A stretch of DNA of 64,000 bases from Thermotoga sp. KOL6 (lineage in GTDB: Bacteria > Thermotogota > Thermotogae > Thermotogales > Thermotogaceae). The notes under the pieces were generated by a model. The model ran no database searches. It was not told where the DNA came from and saw only the letters and a list, made by a program, of their open reading frames with translations. Positions 9,040-17,470 of this stretch are shown piece after piece (positions within the stretch are counted from its first letter, which is position 1; the number at the start of each line of letters is the position of its first letter). Location: NCBI RefSeq assembly GCF_002866025.1, contig NZ_LNDE01000001.1, forward strand, positions 731,165 to 795,164. The letters are read 5' to 3'. Both the position numbers and the translations under genes were made by a program.

Positions 9040-10056
9040 TCACTTACACCCACAAGATTCTCTAATAACTAATTCTACATCCACTCTTTTTATTTTTTCT
9101 ACTCTTTCTTTCTTGAGAATACTTATCAAAGTTTGAACAGCTTCTTCACCGACTTTTTCCAAATATTGTCTTATTGTAGTTATTGAAGGCAAAGTGATTT
9201 TTGAGAACGGTTCGTCGTCATAACCAAATACTTTGACATCATTTGGTACTTTTATTCCAAATTTGAGAAAATAACAGATCCCTCTTAAAGCAATCGTGTC
9301 GTTACAGAAAAAAACTGCGTCTATTTCTTTATTTTTCACGTAATCAACCAAGTTGATAAGATCCGCTCTCAAAGAAGGAAGCTTGAAGATCTCCGGCTGG
9401 TAACCAAGAGCTTCCGAAAGCCCACTGTATCTTTCCCTTACACTTATTATTGATAGATCCTCATGACTAACAAATAAAACTTTCCTGACATTATGAATTT
9501 GCACCATATGTTTTCCTATGAGAAACCCTCCTTTGTAATTGTCCGATAAAATGGTCGGGGTTGAAAAATTGCCAGGAATCGTTCGATCAACAAACACGAC
9601 AGGAAATCCCTCATCAATTAGTCGACTGAGAAGCTCGTTGGCAGCAGAAGTTGCATAAGGCTCTATGATCAAACCATCTATCCCATATTTCAGAAGTTGA
9701 GATAAAGACTCTCTTTCTCTGTTTAAATCACCTGTTTGGTCGAAAACAAAATACTTCATATTTTCCATTGTAAGAGCTGATATTATTCCATACATGATTC
9801 TCCTATTGTGCACTATAACCCCAACTTTTTTATTCGAGAGAATGTTAGAATCATAAATAAAAGTCCCCACTCCAGGAACCCTTTTTATAATCTGTCTTGC
9901 CTCAAGCTCTTTGAGAGCTCTTCGTACCGTCATTCTTGTTGTGTTGAACTTTGCGGCTAATTCATTTTCTGAAGGGATTTTCTCACCAGGTTTTATTTCA
10001 CCTTTCAATATTATCTCTTCTAAATAATTAATTATCTTCACGTATTTAGGAAGCAT
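9040..10056 (-). CDS. GntR-LacI hybrid transcriptional regulator (AraR-like)
   Basis: A 338-residue regulator with an N-terminal GntR winged helix (KPGEKIPSENELAAKFNTTRMTVRRALKELE region, about residues 20-65) fused to a LacI/periplasmic-binding-type sugar sensor domain (about 80-338), the architecture of AraR. The ATG at 10056 lies 8 bases after AGGAG; the in-frame GTG at 10065 overlaps that site. It stands between the importer/GH85 operon and the divergent GH38 gene, and the same 14-bp dyad occurs in both promoters, so it is probably their repressor with an N-glycan-derived sugar as inducer. The inducer is unknown. Confidence 0.88.
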   Translation of the reverse strand: MLPKYVKIINYLEEIILKGEIKPGEKIPSENELAAKFNTTRMTVRRALKELEARQIIKRVPGVGTFIYDSNILSNKKVGVIVHNRRIMYGIISALTMENMKYFVFDQTGDLNRERESLSQLLKYGIDGLIIEPYATSAANELLSRLIDEGFPVVFVDRTIPGNFSTPTILSDNYKGGFLIGKHMVQIHNVRKVLFVSHEDLSIISVRERYSGLSEALGYQPEIFKLPSLRADLINLVDYVKNKEIDAVFFCNDTIALRGICYFLKFGIKVPNDVKVFGYDDEPFSKITLPSITTIRQYLEKVGEEAVQTLISILKKERVEKIKRVDVELVIRESCGCK

Positions 10057-10139
10057 TTCAAACACTCCTTTCTATTCGTTTTCAAAATAAATTTTATCAT
10101 TATGTTATGACGATTAACCAAATGTACAACAAGATGAAA

Positions 10140-10159
10140 CATGTATATACTGGTATAAT
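10140..10159 (+). promoter_or_regulatory. GH38 promoter with overlapping operator (site 2)
   Basis: An extended -10 element TGGTATAAT occupies 10151-10159. It directly abuts and overlaps CATGTATATACTGG (10140-10153), the second copy of the GTATATAC dyad. No good -35 is visible, which fits an extended -10 promoter. A second TATAAT lies at 10174-10179. Confidence 0.6.
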
Positions 10160-10220
10160 CCAGAAAAAAGATGTATAATTTTAACATCCGAATTAATTTT
10201 TTCGAAGGGAGGAAACAGCT

Positions 10221-13200
10221 GTGAATTATCATCTACTGAAAATGATATCAGAAATGTTCCCCTACATATTTGTTAAAAAAGTTCCCCTCACAAACTGGTT
10301 CTTTAGTGAAAACTCCTGCGATAAAAAACCTAGCAGATATGAAAAAACAGTCAACCCCGGTTTTGAGTGGAACTTTCATGCTGCCCCGGTGTGGTTCAAA
10401 AAGGAGTTAGAACCTATTTCAATTGAGGACGATCAAAAAGTTTACCTTAAATTGTGGTTTGGTGGTGAAACTCTTATCTTCGTGGATGGGAAACCCTACG
10501 GTGAGATCAACGAACACCACAGAATGCTGAATATAACTCCCTTAGCGGATGGGAAAACACATTTGATAGAAGCACAAACGGTTCCCAGAGGACTTTTCGG
10601 AAAGCCCGAGCATCCCATTTTTTCTGAAGCATACCTCCTTGTTATTGATGAGAAAATAAAAGAAGTGTTGAAGACACTCGAACTCACGATAAAGACAGCC
10701 GAAACAATCGATGACGAAGTACTTTCTAGAAAACTCATCAGATTGACTGAAAATTTCCTTTCGAAGATATGGATTCCGCGTGACACACAAACTTATCTGA
10801 AAGCTTCTCAAGAAGATCCAGGAATAAAAATGGAAATCCAAAATGTTTGGTCCAGCCCTGATTTTGGAGAATTCACCGGTATGAAACTCCCAAATGATTT
10901 GAAAAGAAACCTCATCGAAGAATTCGAAAAATTCAAAATCGAACTGGAAAAAGTGAAAAGGAATGGTCCTGGTTATGGAACGGTTCACCTCGTTGGGCAT
11001 GCTCATATAGATTACGCATGGCTCTGGCCAGTTGAAGAGACAAAAAGAAAAATCCTTCGTACCTTCGCCAACTCGGTGTTGCTTTCAAGATTGTATCCAG
11101 AATTCGTCTACACTCAATCTTCTGCCCAGATGTATGAGGATCTCAAGAAGAACTCGCCGGAGCTCTTCGAAGAAGTCAAGAAACTGGTGAAAGACGGTCG
11201 ATGGGAACCCGTCGGCGGCATGTGGGTAGAGGCAGATTGCAATGTTCCATCGGTGGAGTCTCTGGTGAGACAGTTCTACTATGGACAAAAGTTCTTCGAG
11301 AAGGAGTTCGGTAAAAAGAGCAAAGTTTGCTGGCTCCCTGACGTATTTGGGTTCTCTTGGATCCTGCCGCAAATTCTTAAAGGAGTTGGGATAGACTATT
11401 TCGTCACTACAAAGCTCAATTGGAACGATACGAACGAGTTTCCGTATGATATATGCCGTTGGAGAGGAATAGACGGATCAGAGGTTCTTTACTACAGTTT
11501 CAAAAATCCGAACGAGGGCTACAACGGAAAAATAGATCCGGACACTGTGTACAAAACATGGAAGAATTTCAGGCAGAAGGATCTCTTAGATAGTGTGCTT
11601 CTTTCTTTTGGTTACGGTGATGGTGGCGGAGGTCCAACGGAAGATATGCTAGAAAACTACAGAATAATGAAAAAGATACCCGGAATTCCAAGACTCGAAA
11701 TAGGAAGCGTTGAAGAGTTCTTTGAAAAAACAAATCTCACCGAAGAACTTCCTATTTGGGATGGTGAACTCTATCTCGAACTTCACAGAGGAACTTACAC
11801 TTCACAATCCAGAACGAAAAGATTACACAAGGAATCAGAAGATGCCCTTTACAAAGCCGAATTGATTTCTTCCTTGACAAACAAGGATTTCTCCGAAGAA
11901 ATAGATGAGCTTTGGAAGATCCTTCTGAGGAACGAATTCCACGACATTCTACCGGGTTCTTCCATAAAAGAGGTTTACGAAACCACCGAAAAAGAACTAT
12001 CCTACGTTGAAAAAAGAGCCAACACAATCGTAGAAGAGTCATTGAAAATACTTTCCGATGGTGATAAGAAAACACTTACACTTTTGAACGTCTCTTCTTT
12101 TCCAAGAAAATGCTACTTTTTCACAAACGAAAAATTGAATCTTTCCTCGGAGATCGGACCAGTTCTGAGACAGGCAACGCATGATGGAAGATACGTCTAC
12201 TTTTTAGATTTTGAGTTGGAACCTTTCTCGAAAATCGAGTTGAAAGTCCAAGATGAGGAATCGCACGAAAAAATGCCAAAAAGAAACGATCTTTCTATGG
12301 AAAATGAATACTTGAAAGTTTCCGTGAATCCGGATGGAACGATCCAAATTTACGACAAGGAAGCAGACAGATACGCATTTGAAGATAGAGGAAACTATCT
12401 GAAACTTCACAAGAACATTCCGCCTCATTGGGATAACTGGGATATAGCCGAAGGTGTAGAAAAGACTGGATATCCTCTGAAGGCAAAAAAGATAGAAAAG
12501 ATTGAATTCGGTCCTGTGAGGGAGGTTATTCGTGTCGAATACGAAGCAGAAGGCAGTAAAATTTTTCAGTACTACGTTCTATACAGGAAGAGCAAAAGAC
12601 TTGATATAGAGACAAAAATCGACTGGCATACAAGAAGGGCTCTCCTCAGGGTGTATTTTCCCATCAACGTTCTGTCAAGAATCGCAAAATTCGATATCTC
12701 AGGTGGATTCATCGAACGGCCAACTCACAAGAATACGAAATTTGAACAGGCAAGGTTCGAAGTTCCGGGTCACAGATGGATGGATCTCTCACAAACAGAT
12801 TTTGGTGTTTCTACTTTGAACGATGGAAAGTATGGATACAGTGTTCAAGAAAACATGGTTGGGCTTTCCCTTATAAAGGCCGGAATTTTCCCTGATTTTC
12901 TTTCTGACGAAGGACAGCATGAATTCGTCTACTCCGTCTACCCTCATCTTGGAAACGATTTGAGAGGTACTATAAAAGAAGCCGAAGAATTGAACAAACC
13001 ACTTCTTGTTCATTTTGGAAAGCTTGATATTCCGTCACCTCTCCTAGAAATCAAACCTAGAAGCTTCAAGCTTACATCCTTTAGAAAAGCAAACGGAAAA
13101 TTCATCGTAAGACTCGTTGAAATCTTTGGAACAGCCGGCAAACTTTCTATTAAGCTCCCTTGGAACAAGAGAATATACCTCACTGATCTTTTGGAGGAAA

Positions 13201-13268
13201 AAAGAGAGGATGTTCATTTTCCCATGAATTATCGTCCGTTCAAAATCTACACTTTCATTGCTGAATAA
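10221..13268 (+). CDS. GH38 alpha-mannosidase
   Basis: A 1015-residue cytoplasmic enzyme with no signal peptide. The start is GTG, 8 bases after GGGAGG. Family motifs are GHAHIDYAWLWP (about 259-270; His262 and Asp264 are the likely zinc ligands), the nucleophile motif LPDVFG (Asp374) and NEFHDILPGSS. GH38 enzymes remove alpha-linked mannose; I recall T. maritima TM1851 as the close relative. Divergent from the regulator and controlled by a promoter that overlaps the shared operator, it should trim imported oligomannose-GlcNAc to Man-beta-GlcNAc, which GH130 could then split. Linkage preference cannot be read from the sequence. A terminator follows. Confidence 0.93.
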   Translation: MNYHLLKMISEMFPYIFVKKVPLTNWFFSENSCDKKPSRYEKTVNPGFEWNFHAAPVWFKKELEPISIEDDQKVYLKLWFGGETLIFVDGKPYGEINEHHRMLNITPLADGKTHLIEAQTVPRGLFGKPEHPIFSEAYLLVIDEKIKEVLKTLELTIKTAETIDDEVLSRKLIRLTENFLSKIWIPRDTQTYLKASQEDPGIKMEIQNVWSSPDFGEFTGMKLPNDLKRNLIEEFEKFKIELEKVKRNGPGYGTVHLVGHAHIDYAWLWPVEETKRKILRTFANSVLLSRLYPEFVYTQSSAQMYEDLKKNSPELFEEVKKLVKDGRWEPVGGMWVEADCNVPSVESLVRQFYYGQKFFEKEFGKKSKVCWLPDVFGFSWILPQILKGVGIDYFVTTKLNWNDTNEFPYDICRWRGIDGSEVLYYSFKNPNEGYNGKIDPDTVYKTWKNFRQKDLLDSVLLSFGYGDGGGGPTEDMLENYRIMKKIPGIPRLEIGSVEEFFEKTNLTEELPIWDGELYLELHRGTYTSQSRTKRLHKESEDALYKAELISSLTNKDFSEEIDELWKILLRNEFHDILPGSSIKEVYETTEKELSYVEKRANTIVEESLKILSDGDKKTLTLLNVSSFPRKCYFFTNEKLNLSSEIGPVLRQATHDGRYVYFLDFELEPFSKIELKVQDEESHEKMPKRNDLSMENEYLKVSVNPDGTIQIYDKEADRYAFEDRGNYLKLHKNIPPHWDNWDIAEGVEKTGYPLKAKKIEKIEFGPVREVIRVEYEAEGSKIFQYYVLYRKSKRLDIETKIDWHTRRALLRVYFPINVLSRIAKFDISGGFIERPTHKNTKFEQARFEVPGHRWMDLSQTDFGVSTLNDGKYGYSVQENMVGLSLIKAGIFPDFLSDEGQHEFVYSVYPHLGNDLRGTIKEAEELNKPLLVHFGKLDIPSPLLEIKPRSFKLTSFRKANGKFIVRLVEIFGTAGKLSIKLPWNKRIYLTDLLEEKREDVHFPMNYRPFKIYTFIAE

Positions 13269-13290
13269 CTATCCAATTTTCGCAGAACCA

Positions 13291-13316
13291 AAGAGCAGGG
13301 GTAACCCTGCTCTTTG
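13291..13316 (+). terminator. Terminator after GH38 gene
   Basis: A 10-bp stem AAGAGCAGGG / CCCTGCTCTT with GTAA loop, followed by TGTTAT, lies 22 bases past the stop codon. Confidence 0.75.
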
Positions 13317-13459
13317 TTATAACTAATTAAACTTCGTAAAATCCTATAAATAATACCTTAAGAGACTTTTTTGAGAAATTTTCTCAATTTGTCTCAAAAC
13401 TATGCTATAAAAAGTTATGGAAAATCAAGGCGAAAAATCACAGAAAGGGAGGTGAAACT

Positions 13460-13642
13460 ATGATGATCTTCTTGCCACCAGAAGTTGTAAGGGAAATACA
13501 CGAAGAAAAGGTGAAAAAAGCGTTAGAAAATTTCAAAGCACAGGAACTTGAAAAATTTCTCTTAGAGGAGGGAAAGAAGGAAGAGAAGATTTCCTCTAGA
13601 AAAAGGAGGAGAAGAAGAGAAAAGGAGAGAGTGGAAGTATGA
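13460..13642 (+). CDS. Small highly charged protein of unknown function
   Basis: A 60-residue ORF starting with ATG-ATG directly after GGGAGGTG at good spacing. The product is a predicted charged helix: hydrophobic start (MMIFLPPEVV), a Glu/Lys-rich middle and a C-terminal basic run (RKRRRRRE). I do not recognise a family. The good ribosome-binding site and purine-rich coding strand support a real gene. It stands alone between the GH38 terminator and a convergent lipoprotein gene. A short hairpin (GTGGAAGT / ACTTCCAC, 13631-13652) overlaps its stop and may end transcription. The basic tail could bind nucleic acid, but that is speculation. Confidence 0.55.
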   Translation: MMIFLPPEVVREIHEEKVKKALENFKAQELEKFLLEEGKKEEKISSRKRRRRREKERVEV

Positions 13643-13666
13643 AAACTTCCACCCTCCCTTGTATTC

Positions 13667-14605
13667 TCAATCATCAAGTTCAAGAGTGATGTAGTTAGAA
13701 TTCCAATAAGTTGTTATGGTCGCGTCATGAAGATAGAACACCTCGGATGCCTGTGGAGTTAAACTTTGTAGTTCAAGAGCAATTTCTTGGTTTACACCTT
13801 CTAAGTAATCTTCATCTATTTCCATTTCTTCCTCCCCAGTTTCTGAAGACTCGCTTGTTTCCTCACTGAAAATATTATCAAAATTGTCGTACACATAGAT
13901 TGTGTAGGTTGCTTCCTTCAAATCTTCAAAGCCAAACTCGTCATCCGTTATCTCAAGATCAACGAGAGTTCCAGCAGGAGTGTTACCTTCAAAGAGCGCA
14001 ACAAGATACATATTCTCTCCTTCTAGTGCTACACGTCCCTCAACCTCGTATCTGTATCTGTGTTCTTCTTCTTGTTCGTATTCATGTCTTTCCCGATGGT
14101 AAGGTACAATAACGGGCCTGAGAATATACTCGCTGTTGTTTCCTGTTTGAACAATCTTCAAAGATCTTGCAACATCGAAGTCCAAAACGATTTCACTACC
14201 ATTTTGAACTATTACAGGTTTCACGATCTTAATTTTTTCAGATGGTATCCTGACAGAAATTGTTCCACTGGATGTTACCGCAGTTGCAGAAGATTGCAGG
14301 TTTATCTTTATCCATTGCAACATCGCTCCTTCTGGGAGTTCCATTTCAAAAAACTGTGTTTCGGTGCCTGCAAGTGAGAGAAGATCGAATTCATCATTGA
14401 AAAGGGTAGCGGTTGCTGTGTAACCTTCATCGTTTAAGGAATAATGATACTCTACATCCGAAACCTTCACCCAAAGCGCTTGAAGATCAAAGGCTGGATT
14501 GTCCGTGAGATACACAGGAACCTTGGTGAAACTGCCTCCACTGTTGAGCAAGACGCATCCAGATACCAATCCAAGAATTAGAATACTCCACAGAACGTAC
14601 CTCAT
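13667..14605 (-). CDS. DUF4382-like lipoprotein
   Basis: A 312-residue protein with a lipoprotein signal (LILGLVSGC, lipid-modified Cys at about residue 17). The mature N-terminal half has KVPVYLTDNPAFDLQALWVKVSDVEYH, DEFDLLSLAGTE and PEGAMLQWIKINL, the pattern of the DUF4382 beta-sandwich domain. The C-terminal part is rich in acidic residues. DUF4382 proteins are cell-envelope proteins of unknown function. ATG start after AGGAGGTG. Single gene, convergent with the small ORF and divergent from cellobiose phosphorylase. Confidence 0.75.
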   Translation of the reverse strand: MRYVLWSILILGLVSGCVLLNSGGSFTKVPVYLTDNPAFDLQALWVKVSDVEYHYSLNDEGYTATATLFNDEFDLLSLAGTETQFFEMELPEGAMLQWIKINLQSSATAVTSSGTISVRIPSEKIKIVKPVIVQNGSEIVLDFDVARSLKIVQTGNNSEYILRPVIVPYHRERHEYEQEEEHRYRYEVEGRVALEGENMYLVALFEGNTPAGTLVDLEITDDEFGFEDLKEATYTIYVYDNFDNIFSEETSESSETGEEEMEIDEDYLEGVNQEIALELQSLTPQASEVFYLHDATITTYWNSNYITLELDD

Positions 14606-14913
14606 ACTTTCACCTCCTTTCGTCGGTTATTTTAACTCTAAATAATTATATTTGTCAATAGTTATCAACACTATGATGTATAACGGTCGTTGTATTACTT
14701 TATAATAAACTTTATTTCTGTATCTATAAATTTATCAATATTAAATATATCTAAGTAACACTAGAAAGAACCATACGAAAATAGAAGAAAAAGATTTCTT
14801 TTCGATGATATTTGTCTTTATTTGTTTATGATATGATGCCTTTAAATTTCGTATGAAAATATTTTCAGAGTACAATTGTTTCGATGAGAAAACAAAGAAA
14901 GAAGGTGATAGTC
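14606..14913. other. AT-rich divergent promoter region upstream of cellobiose phosphorylase
   Basis: About 300 bases without a gene. It holds a 9-bp inverted repeat, CATACGAAA (14772-14780) and TTTCGTATG (14847-14855), separated by 66 bases. A TATGAT possible -10 box (14832-14837) lies between the arms. TTTCGATGA occurs twice (14800-14808 and 14879-14887). These are candidate regulator sites; no matching regulator is adjacent. Confidence 0.45.
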
Positions 14914-17355
14914 ATGAGATTCGGGTGTTTTGATGATGAAAACAGAGAGTATGTCATCACAACCCCGCAAACCCCTTATCCTTGGATAAACTACCTCGGA
15001 ACGGAAGACTTTTTTTCTATCATCTCTCACATGGCAGGGGGCTATTGTTTTTATAAAGACGCGAGACTCAGAAGAATTACAAGATTCAGGTACAACAATG
15101 TTCCAACGGATGCAGGCGGAAGATATTTTTATATAAGGGAAGAGAACGGAGATTTTTGGTCTCCCAGTTGGATGCCTGTGAAGAAAGAACTTTCCTTCTT
15201 TGAAGCGAGACATGGTCTTGGATACACAAAGATTACGGGTGAGAGAAACGGATTGAGAGCCATCGTGACTTTCTTTGTTCCCAAAAACTTTACAGGAGAA
15301 GTTCACCATTTGGTTCTTGAGAACAGAACAGGTGTTCCAAGAAAGGTGAAACTTTTCTCGTTCGTAGAATTCTGTCTTTGGAACGCCTTGGATGATATGA
15401 CAAATTTCCAGAGAAATTACAGCACAGGAGAAATAGAAATAGAGGGTTCTGTTATCTATCATAAGACAGAATACAGGGAAAGAAGAAATCATTATGCGTT
15501 TTATTCTGTAAACCATCCTATCGATGGATTCGACACGGATAGAGAATCTTTCATAGGTTTGTATAACGGATTCGAAGCTCCACAAGTTGTTGTGGAAGGG
15601 AAACCGAGAAATTCTGTGGCGAGTGGTTGGTCACCGATTGCTTCTCATTACTTAGAACTTGAAATTTCTCCTTTTGAGGAAAAAGAGCTCATTTTTATTC
15701 TTGGATACGTTGAAAATCCCGAAGAAGAAAAATGGAAAAAACCCGGTGTTATAAACAAGAAACGTGCAAAAGAAATGATTGCAAAGTTCAAAACGAGTGA
15801 AGATGTGAGAAAGGCTTTAGATGAATTAAAAAAGTATTGGGACGATCTTCTTGGACGTATACAAATAAAAACACATGATGAGAAGTTAGATAGAATGGTA
15901 AACATCTGGAATCAATATCAATGTATGATTACCTTCAATATTGCAAGAAGCGCTTCTTATTTTGAATCTGGAATAAGTAGGGGAATAGGATTCAGGGATT
16001 CGAATCAAGATATACTCGGTTTTGTTCACATGATTCCAGAAAAAGCCAGACAGAGAATCCTCGATCTTGCCTCTATTCAATTCGAGGATGGGAGCACTTA
16101 CCATCAATTTCAGCCACTCACGAAAAAAGGAAACAACGAAATCGGTGGAGGATTCAACGACGATCCATTGTGGCTCATCCTTTCAACGAGCGCTTACATA
16201 AAAGAAACAGGAGATTGGAGTATCCTCGACGAGGAAGTTCCTTTCGACAATGACCCAAACAAAAAGGCAACCCTCCTCGAACACTTGAAACGGTCTTTCT
16301 ACTTCACAGTGAACAACCTTGGGCCCCACGGACTTCCACTCATTGGGAGAGCAGATTGGAACGACTGTTTGAACTTAAACTGTTTCTCCAAAAATCCGGA
16401 CGAATCGTTCCAAACCACAGAAAACGCTCTTGATGGAAGGATAGCGGAATCGGTCTTCATAGCCGGCCTTTTCGTCTTAGCAGGAAAGGAGTTTGTAGAA
16501 ATCTGTAGACGTCGTGGGCTTAAGGAAGAAGCAGAAAAAGCTGAAGAGCACGTCGACAAAATGGTAGAAACAACTTTGAAATACGGATGGGACGGAGAAT
16601 GGTTCTTGAGAGCGTACGATGCATTCGGGAGAAAAGTGGGTAGCAGAGAATGCGAGGAAGGAAAGATATTCATAGAACCCCAGGGAATGTGTGTCATGGC
16701 TGGGATAGGAGTAGATAATGGATACGCCCACAAAGCTCTCGATTCTGTAAAAAAATATCTGGATACTCCTTACGGTCTTGTACTTCAACAACCCGCCTAC
16801 AGTCGTTATTACATAGAACTCGGTGAAATATCGAGCTATCCCCCAGGCTACAAAGAAAACGCTGGTATTTTCTGTCACAACAACCCTTGGGTGGCGATCG
16901 CCGAAACTGTTATAGGTAGAGGAGAGAGAGCTTTTGAAATTTACAGAAAAATCACTCCAACTTATCTTGAAGAAATCAGTGAAATTCACAGAACAGAACC
17001 CTACGTCTACGCACAGATGGTGGCGGGAAAAGACGCTCCAAGGCACGGTGAAGCAAAAAATTCTTGGCTTACAGGAACAGCAGCCTGGAGTTTTGTGGCA
17101 ATAACACAGTACATTCTTGGCATCAGACCTACATACGATGGACTGATGGTAGATCCCTGCATCCCCAAAGACTGGGATGGGTTCAAAGTCGTGAGGAAAT
17201 TCAGAGGAACTACTTACGAAATCACGGTGAAGAATCCTGCCCATGTATCCAAAGGAGTTAAAGAAGTATTCGTTGACGGGGAAAAAATAGAGGGAAAAAT
17301 CCTGCCTTTGTTCGATGATGGCAAAGTGCATAAAGTAGAGGTTGTAATGGGATAA
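14914..17355 (+). CDS. cbpA: Cellobiose phosphorylase (GH94)
   Basis: An 813-residue cytoplasmic GH94 enzyme that converts cellobiose and phosphate to glucose 1-phosphate and glucose. It begins [21 protein letters not shown], nearly identical to the start of known cellobiose phosphorylases. The catalytic-acid motif is RADWNDCLN (Asp about residue 485), and the phosphate-site region follows ([22 protein letters not shown]). The ATG at 14914 is chosen over the in-frame ATG at 14884 because it follows GAAGGTGAT at normal spacing and gives the usual family length. The gene has its own terminator; a beta-glucosidase gene follows under a separate promoter. Confidence 0.95.
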   Translation: MRFGCFDDENREYVITTPQTPYPWINYLGTEDFFSIISHMAGGYCFYKDARLRRITRFRYNNVPTDAGGRYFYIREENGDFWSPSWMPVKKELSFFEARHGLGYTKITGERNGLRAIVTFFVPKNFTGEVHHLVLENRTGVPRKVKLFSFVEFCLWNALDDMTNFQRNYSTGEIEIEGSVIYHKTEYRERRNHYAFYSVNHPIDGFDTDRESFIGLYNGFEAPQVVVEGKPRNSVASGWSPIASHYLELEISPFEEKELIFILGYVENPEEEKWKKPGVINKKRAKEMIAKFKTSEDVRKALDELKKYWDDLLGRIQIKTHDEKLDRMVNIWNQYQCMITFNIARSASYFESGISRGIGFRDSNQDILGFVHMIPEKARQRILDLASIQFEDGSTYHQFQPLTKKGNNEIGGGFNDDPLWLILSTSAYIKETGDWSILDEEVPFDNDPNKKATLLEHLKRSFYFTVNNLGPHGLPLIGRADWNDCLNLNCFSKNPDESFQTTENALDGRIAESVFIAGLFVLAGKEFVEICRRRGLKEEAEKAEEHVDKMVETTLKYGWDGEWFLRAYDAFGRKVGSRECEEGKIFIEPQGMCVMAGIGVDNGYAHKALDSVKKYLDTPYGLVLQQPAYSRYYIELGEISSYPPGYKENAGIFCHNNPWVAIAETVIGRGERAFEIYRKITPTYLEEISEIHRTEPYVYAQMVAGKDAPRHGEAKNSWLTGTAAWSFVAITQYILGIRPTYDGLMVDPCIPKDWDGFKVVRKFRGTTYEITVKNPAHVSKGVKEVFVDGEKIEGKILPLFDDGKVHKVEVVMG

Positions 17356-17384
17356 TTACGCACTTCCAAGCTTTCCGATATAAC

Positions 17385-17409
17385 GAAGGGGAGATCCCCT
17401 TCTTTTTTT
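17385..17409 (+). terminator. Intrinsic terminator of cbpA
   Basis: Stem GAAGGGGA / TCCCCTTC followed directly by seven T residues. A textbook intrinsic terminator that separates cbpA from the next gene. Confidence 0.9.
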
Positions 17410-17423
17410 GTCTCAAATCATGG

Positions 17424-17454
17424 TAAAATAGTTTGGTAAACGAACCATACCAAA
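17424..17454 (+). promoter_or_regulatory. Putative -10 box and operator upstream of beta-glucosidase
   Basis: TAAAAT at 17424-17429 is a possible -10. Just downstream an inverted repeat TTTGGTA (17432-17438) / TACCAAA (17448-17454) with a 9-base centre looks like a repressor site. No clear -35 box is visible. Confidence 0.4.
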
Positions 17455-17470
17455 GAACGAGGTGATGAGC

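Noticed and set aside
13438..13683. Leftward 81-residue ORF overlapping the small charged protein
   Set aside because: Antisense of a purine-rich coding strand, giving a Ser/Phe-rich product; the + strand ORF has the good ribosome-binding site.
14842..15585. Leftward 247-residue ORF over the start of cellobiose phosphorylase
   Set aside because: Shadow of a strongly supported GH94 gene; composition is atypical and there is no family match.
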